A stretch of 8,193 nt of DNA from Planctomycetota bacterium (GTDB lineage: Bacteria > Planctomycetota > Phycisphaerae > SM23-33): contig QNCB01000037.1 of the NCBI GenBank assembly GCA_003644335.1, forward strand, positions 1 through 8,193, given 5' to 3'. Shown in pieces: positions 1-6,289 of this stretch (positions are counted from its first letter, which is position 1; every line of letters begins with the position of its first letter). The position numbers and the translations under genes are program-made. The notes under the pieces are model-generated. The model searched no databases. It was not told the DNA's origin and saw nothing but the letters and a program-made list of their open reading frames with translations.

Positions 1-56
1 CCAGTCAACCAGTTGACCAGTTGACCAGTTGACCAGTTAACTAATCAACCAGTCAA
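1..56. repeat. octamer tandem repeat (CCAGTTGA family)
   Basis: Seven consecutive 8-bp units can be read: CCAGTCAA, three times CCAGTTGA, CCAGTTAA, CTAATCAA and CCAGTCAA. Bases 32-58 recur exactly (27 bp, same orientation) at 8167-8193, and a related run in the opposite sense lies at 8044-8075. This marks a dispersed intergenic repeat family and not a coding feature. No function is evident. Confidence 0.9.
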
Positions 57-213
57 CAACCCCGCGGTTGGATTGCTGAAAATCGGTCAGTTTGAGAAGA
101 TTACATGGATTTTTTTGTTTTTAATCAAAAGAAAATCTGTGAAAGCGAAGGTTCACTAAATCAGCTTTTAATCTGTGAAATCTGTGGACTCTTGATGAGA
201 ATGGGAAAATATT
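57..213. other. AT-rich gap upstream of the GcvT-like gene
   Basis: No ORF of interest is present. The segment contains AATCTGTGAAA twice (around 133 and 171) and the string ATCTGTGGA near 179-187. This resembles the CCACGGAT/CACAG-type repeat seen on the other side of the window near 6101-6130. The sequence just before the start at 214 has only a weak purine-rich ribosome site (GATGAGA, 194-200). Confidence 0.5.
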
Positions 214-1341
214 ATGAGCGAGACTTTATTGAAGACGCCTTTGCACGATAAGCATGTTTCTGCCGGGGCGACGATGGGGCCTGAAGATGGCTGGGCTGTT
301 CCGCTGCGCTATGGTAGCCCGTTGGACGAGGCGTTGGCTATCCGAAGCCGGGCTGGGCTGAGCGACCTGTCGCATATGGGGAGGCTTCGCATTCGCGGCG
401 ACGGCGCGGTGGAGCTGCTCGAGCGGCTGTGCACAGCTGATGTCGCCCACCAGGAGGACAACACCGCCCAAGACACGCTGCTGTGCAACGACCGCGGCGG
501 CATACTCGATAAGTGCGGCCTGATTCGGCTGGAAAACTTCTGGGTGCTGACGACCTCCGCTACGAATCGCCTGAAAATCCTGGCCTATCTCCAAGTCCAT
601 GCCCAGGACCTCGGTGGCGCGACGGTGGATGACCAGACGGAAAAGGTTGTTCAGATCGCGGTGGCTGGGCCTGGGGCTGAGCGGATTCTCGATCAGGTCC
701 TGCCGATATCCATCGCTGGACTCAAGCCAAACGATGTCAGAACAGGCTCGCTGATGATAGCCAATTATATCGCGTTTCGCAGCGACAGTTGCGGGCTGTT
801 CACGCTGGAGGTGATGCTGCCTGGCATGTTCGCAGGCAGGGCGTGGGACTATATCACGCAAAAATCCGACCGGGCTGTCCTGGCCCCAGCTGGGGTGCTC
901 GCCCAGGATATTCTTCGCATCGAGGCGGGGCGTTGTCGCTATGGCTATGAGATAAACGAGACTATCGATCCGGCCTCTGCTGGGCTTATGGGGTGCGTGG
1001 ATATTGGGCACGATTTCATCGGCGCCGAAGCCATCGGCAAGTTGGCGGGGAAAACCCCAGCGAGAATCCGCTGCGGGTTGGTGCTGGAAGCTCCGACGGG
1101 GGCAGCAAGCACTCCCGCGATTCCCACGCCCGGGTCAGCCATCTGCCAGCCTGATGGCTTGGAGGTTGGCAACATTACCAGCGCGACGTTCAGTCCAACG
1201 TTGGAGAAGGTAATCGCCCAGGCGTATATCTCAGCTGAGGCCACAAGCTCCGAGACGGAACTGCTGGTCCATTCGGCAGAGCAAACCACCGCTGCGAAAG
1301 TATCACCCATGCCGTTTGGCCTGTTCCCCAAAAAACAGTAA
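214..1341 (+). CDS. GcvT-family (aminomethyltransferase-like) protein, divergent
   Basis: A 375-residue protein of normal GcvT length and overall fold signature. Residues 8-15 (TPLHDKHV), 32-34 (RYG), 47-55 (AGLSDLSHM), 91-99 (CNDRGGILD), 232-247 (DILRIEAGRCRYGYEI), 252-272 (DPASAGLM to FIGAE) and 319-330 (GNITSATFSPTL) match blocks of glycine-cleavage T protein in order, and the tail keeps a PF motif (367-368). T protein moves the methylene group of lipoyl-bound aminomethyl to tetrahydrofolate. Several active-site features differ. The usual GG-x-x-D-D is GGILDK (95-100), so only the first Asp remains. The usual N-A-x-N is SATN (115-118). The usual TGYTGE segment is replaced by RSDSCG (189-194). 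The YgfZ signature KGCYxGQE is absent. No gcvH or gcvP lies nearby. It may be a GcvT paralogue or folate-binding protein rather than the cleavage enzyme. The start ATG has only a weak ribosome site. Confidence 0.85.
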   Translation: MSETLLKTPLHDKHVSAGATMGPEDGWAVPLRYGSPLDEALAIRSRAGLSDLSHMGRLRIRGDGAVELLERLCTADVAHQEDNTAQDTLLCNDRGGILDKCGLIRLENFWVLTTSATNRLKILAYLQVHAQDLGGATVDDQTEKVVQIAVAGPGAERILDQVLPISIAGLKPNDVRTGSLMIANYIAFRSDSCGLFTLEVMLPGMFAGRAWDYITQKSDRAVLAPAGVLAQDILRIEAGRCRYGYEINETIDPASAGLMGCVDIGHDFIGAEAIGKLAGKTPARIRCGLVLEAPTGAASTPAIPTPGSAICQPDGLEVGNITSATFSPTLEKVIAQAYISAEATSSETELLVHSAEQTTAAKVSPMPFGLFPKKQ

Positions 1342-1471
1342 TGTTTTTTCGCTCAAAAGGCCGACAAACAATTCATCGAGTATCCGGGTGGGGTGTATGT
1401 ACTGATTAGTGAGCAATTTCGTACGGAGACAAAAACTGCTAACGAATCGGTATCGGTTGGATTGTCATCCA

Positions 1472-1536
1472 GGCTTGGCTTGGCGAGTGAATCTCGCGGG
1501 TATGCTTGGCGGGCATGCCGTCTTCCAAGCCGAGCC
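1472..1536 (+). promoter_or_regulatory. candidate structured 5' leader (three-way junction) of the histidine kinase
   Basis: Bases 1472-1483 pair with 1525-1536 as a 12-bp stem containing one G-U pair. Inside it are two hairpins: 1484-1487 with 1493-1496 (loop TGAAT, extendable by one pair if 1483 is released) and 1499-1505 with 1513-1519 (7 bp, one G-U, loop TTGGCGG). The outer stem ends four bases before the GGGA ribosome site (1540-1543) of the kinase. The pairing is seen directly. A role as riboswitch, cis-regulator or simply a REP-like palindromic repeat is inference, and I do not recognise a known class. Confidence 0.4.
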
Positions 1537-1550
1537 GCTGGGAAAATAAC

Positions 1551-3701
1551 ATGACGGATTTCTACCTGCAACACCAACGCTCGATTTGGCTGATCGGCGG
1601 ACTTGTACTTATCATCGCGTCGCTGACAATAAATACCCTTCGCCACCGCCGAAGTATGCGGCTGCTCAGAGAAAGCAAAGGTCGCTGGGAACGGCTCTTC
1701 CGCGCCGGTCCCAGCGGCTGTTTTATTGTCAACAAACGCCGTCGAATCGTGGATGTCAACGACTCGCTCTGCCGAATGACAGGCTATCGCCGCGCGGAGT
1801 TGCTCTCCCAGCCCTGCAGGCTGCTCTGCGCGACGCCGTCGGATCAGTGCCTTGCATCCGTTCAGGATCAGCCCTGCCAGGCCCAGGGCGAGAGCGTTAT
1901 CACGCGGAAAGATGGCGTGGATATTCCGGTGCTGCGAAACATTCAGCAGATTTCACTGGCCGGGGATGATGTGATACTGGTCGGCTTGCAGGACCTCAGC
2001 CATCGCAAAAAACTCGAACATACCCTGTTGCAATCCGAAGAAACCGAGCGAGGTTTCCGCGAAAAGCTGACTGTGTTGCACGAGGTTAACCTGGCGTTGA
2101 CCCATGCTGAGCATCGCGATGACCTGTGCAAACTTGCGGTCGAATTGGCCCGGGAGAAACTTGGCTTTGAGCGAATCGGCGTGTGGTTCGTGTCCGATCA
2201 GCCTGGCCAAATTACGGGTTCATATGGCATTGATGAACAAGGCCAGCTGCGTGACGAAAGATCGCTGCGGCAGGCAATCAGACCTGATAGTCCCATGGGC
2301 CTGGCCCTTGCGGAAAACAAGCCCGGCACGTTTTGTCAAGCCAGCCAGGCCAACGAAGCCTCGGCGGCATCGACGCTGTGGGATGGCGGGCAGATCATAG
2401 GCTTTCTCATCGCCCAGAGACTTCCGGGCGGGCGAGAAATCAGCCAGGTGCAACAAAAGGTGCTGAACCTCCTGGCTCTGTCTTTGGGACACATGTGCAC
2501 CAGGCTGGCGATGGGTCAGGAGCAAATGCAGCTCGAAGCCCAGCTACGCCAAGCTGCTAAGATGGAAGCTGTGGGCAGACTGGCTGGGGGAATAGCCCAC
2601 GACTTTAACAATCAGCTGACCGTTATATCCGGCTACTGCGACCTGATACTGCGAGGCCTGCCGCGTGGGGACCAAAATCGCGAATCTATCGAGCAGATTG
2701 AAAAGTCAGCCAGGCAAGCATCGAGCCTGACGGGCGAGCTGTTGAACTTTAGCCGAAAGGAAATAATTCAGCCTGACGTTATCGACCCAGCCAAGGCGAT
2801 ATGGGGCATGGAAAAACCCCTTGCCATGCTTGGCGAGGACATTAGGCTGGAGATTCGCGCCGACGATGGGCTTGGCAATATCCGTGTAGATGCCAACCGT
2901 TTTCAGCAGGCGATTATGAACCTTGCGATAAACGCTCGCGACGCCATGCCCGAGGGAGGCTGTCTGTCTATCCGGGCGACGAACCATAGCGTCTCGCCTC
3001 ACCTGGCTGCCAGGCTGGTCAGTGTTGACCCCGGGCCTTATGTGCGGATATCCGTCAGCGACACAGGCGTGGGGATGGATGAGGAGACCCAGCAAAAAGT
3101 ATTCGAGCCTTTCTTCACGACCAAGGACAAGGGCAAGGGCACGGGGCTGGGCCTGAGCTTGGTGTATGGCTTCGTGCAGCAGAGCGATGGACAGATCGAT
3201 ATCCAGAGCACGCCCGGAGCCGGCACGACGTTCCACATATATCTGCCGAGGGTCGCCCAGCCTGTTTCTAACGAGGCCCTTGACCAGGATGAATCGCCAG
3301 TTGAGAGTAGCAACGAGACTGTGTTGGTCGTCGAAGACGATGCTGCGGTCCGCAGGTTGGTCGTCCGCGTGCTGCGAGACTATGGCTACGCTATGCTGGA
3401 GACAGGCCATCCCGAAGACGCACTGAGAATGGTACGGCAACTCGACAAGCCCATCGACCTGCTGATTAGCGACGTCGTCATGCCCGGGCTGTCCGGGCCG
3501 AAGTTGGCTGAGGCACTCAATAATATCCAGCCTGAACTGAAGGTGCTGTACATATCAGGCTATACCGAAGAGACGGTTCTAAAACACGGCGTTGACGATT
3601 CGCTCGCGCCATTCCTGCACAAGCCGTTCTCGCCCGAAGAACTCTGCCGAGCGATCACCAGCGTGTTAACAGGAACCGAAGCTCAGTCTATGAAAGTATA
3701 A
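1551..3701 (+). CDS. PAS-GAF hybrid sensor histidine kinase with C-terminal receiver
   Basis: A 716-residue protein from the ATG at 1551. That start is chosen because GGGA (1540-1543) sits seven bases upstream; a TTG at 1506 would add 15 residues but lies inside the foldable leader. One membrane helix (about 12-27) anchors it, leaving almost everything cytoplasmic. A PAS domain (about 44-151) and a GAF domain (about 173-317) follow. The kinase core has HisKA with phospho-acceptor His350 in GGIAHDFNN, an N box (NLAINARDA, about 457-465), G1 DTGVGM (504-509), F box FEPFF and G2 GKGTGLGLS (528-536). A receiver domain (about 588-710) has acidic residues at 595-597, phospho-acceptor Asp641 in SDVVMPG, Ser669 and Lys691. 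All catalytic residues are present, so it should autophosphorylate and pass phosphate to its own receiver. No HPt domain or response regulator is adjacent, and the signal is unknown. It follows the GcvT-like gene by 209 bases on the same strand. Confidence 0.95.
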   Translation: MTDFYLQHQRSIWLIGGLVLIIASLTINTLRHRRSMRLLRESKGRWERLFRAGPSGCFIVNKRRRIVDVNDSLCRMTGYRRAELLSQPCRLLCATPSDQCLASVQDQPCQAQGESVITRKDGVDIPVLRNIQQISLAGDDVILVGLQDLSHRKKLEHTLLQSEETERGFREKLTVLHEVNLALTHAEHRDDLCKLAVELAREKLGFERIGVWFVSDQPGQITGSYGIDEQGQLRDERSLRQAIRPDSPMGLALAENKPGTFCQASQANEASAASTLWDGGQIIGFLIAQRLPGGREISQVQQKVLNLLALSLGHMCTRLAMGQEQMQLEAQLRQAAKMEAVGRLAGGIAHDFNNQLTVISGYCDLILRGLPRGDQNRESIEQIEKSARQASSLTGELLNFSRKEIIQPDVIDPAKAIWGMEKPLAMLGEDIRLEIRADDGLGNIRVDANRFQQAIMNLAINARDAMPEGGCLSIRATNHSVSPHLAARLVSVDPGPYVRISVSDTGVGMDEETQQKVFEPFFTTKDKGKGTGLGLSLVYGFVQQSDGQIDIQSTPGAGTTFHIYLPRVAQPVSNEALDQDESPVESSNETVLVVEDDAAVRRLVVRVLRDYGYAMLETGHPEDALRMVRQLDKPIDLLISDVVMPGLSGPKLAEALNNIQPELKVLYISGYTEETVLKHGVDDSLAPFLHKPFSPEELCRAITSVLTGTEAQSMKV

Positions 3702-3929
3702 GCTGACAATTTATCAGCTGTCAGTAATCAGTAACAGCAAAACAACAACAGCCATGGCACCCAACCAATCTTTCACACAAACTTCTCAGCCGAGGGCGGC
3801 CAGGCTGCATTTTCGCAATTGGCTCGGAAGGCTGATTACTTTTCATCGTGGTGAATTTGCCTGGCGAGGAACAGCTTTGGGCTGAAAAAACCGTGAACGG
3901 TCGCGTTCTTTTAAACTCAAAAATATTTA
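3702..3929. repeat. repeat-bearing gap between kinase and IS element
   Basis: No supported gene. Immediately after the kinase stop a 6-bp hairpin (CTGACA 3703-3708 with TGTCAG 3719-3724) leads into a CAGTAATCAGTAACAGC tract (3722-3738). A close relative of this tract occurs at 7813-7839. The hairpin has no following T-run, so it is a poor intrinsic terminator. Further right, ACCG-TGAA-CGGT (about 3890-3901) is a small hairpin followed by TTCTTTT. The remaining sequence shows nothing recognisable. Confidence 0.5.
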
Positions 3930-3956
3930 GGGGTATCTGGTTGACTCAACCACCAC
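3930..3956 (+). repeat. IS1595-family left inverted repeat
   Basis: Starts GGGGTATCTGGTTGACTC and matches the right end with one mismatch and a one-base gap. It contains the near-palindrome GGTTGACTCAACC. Its inner end coincides with the transposase stop codon at 3956-3958. Confidence 0.85.
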
Positions 3957-4786
3957 TACCTGTTGGGGTGGATTAATTGCTTGTATGATATCGGTTCCAC
4001 CTGCATGGCTTGCTGAGCCAAGCGGTAGAAGAGTTTGCCATGTGATCTGGACCGGCGTCGATTGAAACGAAACGTGAATTCGTCGAGGTAATATTCCAGA
4101 TGTTCCCCTCCAATAGCTCGTCGCTGCACCTGTCGGTCGTGGGTGTAGTTGCTCAGGCCCATATACGCCGGCAGGCCATCGGTAATCACCGTGCTGCCGG
4201 GTTCCACCGCTTGGGAGATAAAGCCGTGCAAGGTCGCCTTGGTCAGATCGTCGACGCGGCCTAAACGGATGCGACCGATGCCCGCCCCGTCGTGTTCCGC
4301 TGCGACGATTACAATGGCTTTCTCGTGCGTCAGCCGGCCAATAACCCCCTTTTCCTCGCCGCCCCAGTAGGTTTCGTCGATATCCACAGTTCCCAAAAGC
4401 CGATCCCGGCCAGGTCGCACCATCGCCCGTCTGAGCTTCTGTAACATTGTCCACGCGGTCTGATAGCTGCCCAGCCCAAGCGAATGGTACAGGCTCGTGG
4501 CAATGACCCCATTCTGCTGGCTGGTGACCAACCACATCACCCGGAACCACACCGTCAGTGGCTGATGACTGCGATGGAAAATGGTACCTGCCGTAACCGA
4601 CACCTGACGTCGACAAGACTTGCATAGCCACAACCCCCGCCTCATCTCCCACGCCTGAGACGCCTGGCAGCGCGGGCAGATGAACCCGTTTGGCCATCGT
4701 AATCTAAACAGATAACGACGACATGCTTCTTCGCCGCGGAAGCGTCGCTCGAGTGCCAATGCCGTATGCGGATAATCCTCGCTCAT
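3956..4786 (-). CDS. IS1595-family transposase (in-frame internal deletion)
   Basis: The start is the ATG at 4786, giving MSEDYPHTALALERRF, the typical opening of this family; a GTG at 4798 would add four residues. The product is 276 residues. An N-terminal zinc ribbon has CPRC (about 38-41) and CKSC (about 55-58). The ISXO2-like DDE-type core shows its first Asp in VDIDETYWGG, its second Asp in ITDGLPAY, and the C-terminal block HLEYYLDEFTFRFNRRRSRS. In relatives I know, about 30 residues containing a PRVHRVASLLKRW-like stretch, with the third catalytic residue and a conserved Lys, sit between the THDRQVQ-like segment and the HLxYYLDEF block. Here these two are joined directly (RQVQRRAIGGEHLEYYL) with the frame intact. 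The protein is therefore probably inactive for transposition, though it could still bind its ends. The family call is firm; inactivity is inference. Confidence 0.93.
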   Translation of the reverse strand: MSEDYPHTALALERRFRGEEACRRYLFRLRWPNGFICPRCQASQAWEMRRGLWLCKSCRRQVSVTAGTIFHRSHQPLTVWFRVMWLVTSQQNGVIATSLYHSLGLGSYQTAWTMLQKLRRAMVRPGRDRLLGTVDIDETYWGGEEKGVIGRLTHEKAIVIVAAEHDGAGIGRIRLGRVDDLTKATLHGFISQAVEPGSTVITDGLPAYMGLSNYTHDRQVQRRAIGGEHLEYYLDEFTFRFNRRRSRSHGKLFYRLAQQAMQVEPISYKQLIHPNR

Positions 4787-4806
4787 TGTTCGCTGCACTA
4801 CAGAAT

Positions 4807-4834
4807 GTGGTCGGTTGAGTCAACTAGATACCCC
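4807..4834 (-). repeat. IS1595-family right inverted repeat
   Basis: On the minus strand it reads GGGGTATCTAGTTGACTC and continues AACCGACCAC, matching the left end with one mismatch and one extra G. It lies 20 bases upstream of the transposase ATG, so any transposase promoter must overlap this end. Confidence 0.85.
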
Positions 4835-4869
4835 TAAAAATACTCGTGGTATTCGTGTTCTGCGGTTTT

Positions 4870-5352
4870 TTACTCTTTGACCACCATCATGTAGCCGCCG
4901 TCGCGGGCGCGGAAGTTGCCCGTCATCAGATTGCCGTCGTCGATGATGCTGTCTATCTCCGCCATCTCCGCAACTGTTCGGTCAGGGTTGGACACGGACA
5001 CAGCCGCGGCAACCCCATAGATGTTGTAGTCCCATTCCCACTGACCGCCGATGGGAGTTTCCGTTGACCAGTCCATCCTGCCCAGATAACTCGCCATCTC
5101 TGGCGGGAAAACCCCGGGAGCTTTGTCTGCGGGAAATGTAAAGTCGTTCTGTAGCCAATAAGCCGAGAAAACGTCCGCAGCCACGCGAATATCGTGGGCA
5201 AATACGGTGTTGGCGGAGTCTTTCTCGGCATCGGAGAACGAACTTGTTACGATACTGGCCAAGATACCGAGCAGCAGCACCACAGCGAGAACCTCCAGCA
5301 AGGTATACCCTCGCCTCCACCCGCCAGGCCGGCCTGCCAGTTTTATATCCAT
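4870..5352 (-). CDS. type II secretion / type IV pilin-like pseudopilin
   Basis: A 160-residue prepilin. A short positively charged leader ends in GWRRG (11-15), the prepilin-peptidase site. Next comes Y at mature +1, the conserved Glu at +5 (residue 20) and a hydrophobic helix (about 16-38, TLLEVLAVVLLLGILASIV). The small globular part has IGGQWEWDYN (about 100-109) and a C-terminal DDGNLMTGNFR segment. These are typical of a pseudopilin subfamily common in planctomycetes and verrucomicrobia. It is expected to be cleaved and N-methylated at the inner membrane and to join a short pseudopilus or pilus-like fibre. No other secretion or pilus genes are in the window, so the machine it serves is unknown. 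GGTGA (5357-5361) sits close before the ATG. It follows the NusG-like gene by 172 bases on the same strand, with a foldable leader between them. Confidence 0.93.
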   Translation of the reverse strand: MDIKLAGRPGGWRRGYTLLEVLAVVLLLGILASIVTSSFSDAEKDSANTVFAHDIRVAADVFSAYWLQNDFTFPADKAPGVFPPEMASYLGRMDWSTETPIGGQWEWDYNIYGVAAAVSVSNPDRTVAEMAEIDSIIDDGNLMTGNFRARDGGYMMVVKE

Positions 5353-5366
5353 GATGTCACCAATTC

Positions 5367-5435
5367 TCGTGCCCGGCCGTTTCCGGCATATATCCCAAAA
5401 CCACGGAGAGTAACTGACTGGGCACGATCAGCCAG
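5367..5435 (-). promoter_or_regulatory. candidate pseudoknotted leader RNA of the pseudopilin gene
   Basis: In the minus-strand transcript, CUGGCUG (5435-5429) and CAGUCAG (5420-5414) form a 7-bp hairpin with one G-U pair. Its loop AUCGUGCC contains UCGUGCC (5427-5421), which is complementary over 7 bp to GGCACGA at 5373-5367, giving a hairpin-loop pseudoknot. Between them GCCG-GAAA-CGGC (5387-5376) forms a GNRA-capped hairpin. The downstream pairing strand ends 14 bases before the pilin ATG, next to the ribosome site. The complementarity is seen directly; a regulatory role is inference and no known class is recognised. Confidence 0.35.
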
Positions 5436-5524
5436 CACCTAAGACTACATCGGGGACTACGAAGGTAAACATAAGATATAAAAATCCCAAAAACCAAAAA
5501 AACCAGAAAAGACGACGGCATCTT

Positions 5525-6070
5525 TCAGGTTATCGGTTCGAGGATGTCTGCGTCGAGTTCCACCATAGCCCCCTGGCCCAGGATGGTAACGTTTACGATG
5601 AACCGGGCCTTGCCTTTGGCCCGTTCGATGTGGCCTTGCAAGTCGGCGAGTGGGCCTGAGCGAATTCGGCAGAGCGTGCCTTTTTTCAGCGAATTTCGCG
5701 AGCTTATCGCCAGGCCCGACTGGAGCAGTTGGTCGATCGCAGCAAGTTCTCCCGCGAGCTTGGCCTGGTCCGGCACTTCCAGGACATTGGCGATGCGGTT
5801 GGTCTTCAGGGCCTGGAGTCTGTCGTCGGGCGTGCCGCACAAAAACAGATAGCCCGGGAACAGGGGCAGGGTTGCCTTCCACGCTCGACCTTTGCTGCGG
5901 CGGACGGCTTGGTACATCGGCGCGAAGTACTGACAGCCCGCGACCAGCAGGTCTCGCGCGAGAGCCTTTTCCTGGCGGGGTTTGGTGTGGACGACCCACC
6001 ACCTGCCTTCGAGTTGGTCCAGCGAAACATCGCTGTCGGGTTTTATCGGCGGGTTATCTATCGTCGTCAT
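5525..6070 (-). CDS. NusG/RfaH-like transcription elongation factor paralogue
   Basis: A 181-residue protein from the ATG at 6070. The frame stays open up to 6127, but that extension runs through a CCACGGAT-type intergenic repeat, so the internal ATG is preferred. The NGN domain begins WWVVHTKPRQEKALARDL (24-41) and contains LPLFPGYLFL (about 68-77), the hallmark that docks on RNA polymerase. A KOW domain follows (about 129-180, KKGTLCRIRSGPLADLQG to AMVELDADILEPI). Housekeeping NusG has an IFGR motif in this domain that contributes to the Rho and S10 contact; here the matching stretch is ILGQ. Together with the location outside a ribosomal-protein/secE context, this suggests a specialised paralogue rather than nusG itself. 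Such paralogues usually promote read-through of long envelope or polysaccharide operons. It lies downstream of rho and upstream of the pilin gene; its target operon is not visible. Confidence 0.9.
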   Translation of the reverse strand: MTTIDNPPIKPDSDVSLDQLEGRWWVVHTKPRQEKALARDLLVAGCQYFAPMYQAVRRSKGRAWKATLPLFPGYLFLCGTPDDRLQALKTNRIANVLEVPDQAKLAGELAAIDQLLQSGLAISSRNSLKKGTLCRIRSGPLADLQGHIERAKGKARFIVNVTILGQGAMVELDADILEPIT

Positions 6071-6178
6071 GTTCGCCAATCGCAACCGTTCACAAAAAAA
6101 GAACCACGGATAGACACGGGTGTACACAGCTTTTTTAAGGCTACATTTTTACATGGGCAAGATGCTCGCGTTACGTAG

Positions 6179-6203
6179 CATGGACGTCCCGTCCATGTTT
6201 TTT
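6179..6203 (+). terminator. terminator-like hairpin in repeat cassette
   Basis: CATGGACG (6179-6186) and CGTCCATG (6190-6197) form an 8-bp stem around a TCC loop, followed by six T. It has the form of an intrinsic terminator on the plus strand, but no plus-strand gene ends nearby. It may serve only as an antisense block or simply be part of the repeat. Confidence 0.4.
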
Positions 6204-6250
6204 CTTTTTCTTTTGTTTTGTCATTCCCGCTTTCTTGGAAATAGCAAAGA

Positions 6251-6283
6251 AGAAAAAACAAAAAAACATGGGCAAGATGCCCA
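6251..6283 (-). terminator. probable intrinsic terminator of rho
   Basis: Read on the minus strand, TGGGCA-TCT-TGCCCA (6283-6269) forms a 6-bp stem. After two bases come seven T, a G and a further T-run. It begins six bases after the rho stop codon (6290-6292). The form and position fit a rho-independent terminator built from the local repeat cassette, which would separate rho from the NusG-like gene. Confidence 0.5.
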
Positions 6284-6289
6284 CGCTAC

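Larger units (their letters stand above)
3930..4834 (-). mobile_element. IS1595-family insertion sequence, internally deleted
   Basis: A single transposase gene is bounded by inverted repeats. The left end (3930-3956) and the reverse complement of the right end (4807-4834) both read GGGGTATCT, then A or G, then GTTGACTCAACC, and end in ACCAC. They differ by one substitution and one inserted base. The element is 905 bp, and restoring the segment missing from the transposase would give roughly 1.0 kb, a usual size for the family. The expected 8-bp target duplication is not clear: AAAAATA occurs on both flanks (3919-3925 and 4836-4842) but at unequal distances from the repeats in AT-rich sequence. 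The element lies 35 bases beyond the pilin stop codon. Confidence 0.88.
6091..6289. repeat. repeat cluster between rho and the NusG-like gene
   Basis: The left part (6101-6130) is a CCACGGAT...GACACGG...GTACACAG unit. Two hairpin cassettes follow: 6151-6203 (CATGGGCAAGATGC, then CGTAGCATGGACGTCCC, then a T-run) and 6257-6288 (A-run, CATGGGCAAGATGCCCACG). A third cassette with the same building blocks is at 7880-7930. Incidental short ORFs across the cassettes are not genes. These appear to be dispersed intergenic repeats. Confidence 0.75.

Noticed and set aside
1..56. CRISPR array
   Set aside because: The repeats are contiguous 8-bp units without spacers and no cas genes are present.
226..1011. 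Long minus-strand ORF (261 codons) opposite the GcvT-like gene
   Set aside because: It lies wholly inside the well-supported GcvT coding region and its product shows no recognisable domain; it is a shadow of GC-rich coding sequence.
3927..4697. 256-codon minus-strand ORF overlapping the transposase in another frame
   Set aside because: The transposase frame has zinc ribbon and catalytic motifs; this frame has none and runs through the IS end.
3919..4842. AAAAATA direct repeat as the target duplication of the IS
   Set aside because: It is only 7 bp, in AT-rich sequence, and at unequal distances from the two inverted repeats, so it cannot be called a target duplication with confidence.
5367..5435. 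c-di-GMP-I (GEMM) riboswitch before the pilin gene
   Set aside because: The conserved GEMM core segments I know are not present, although the gene type would fit.
6071..6127. Longer start for the NusG-like protein
   Set aside because: The extra 19 residues come from an intergenic repeat. The ATG at 6070 gives a protein of normal NusG length.
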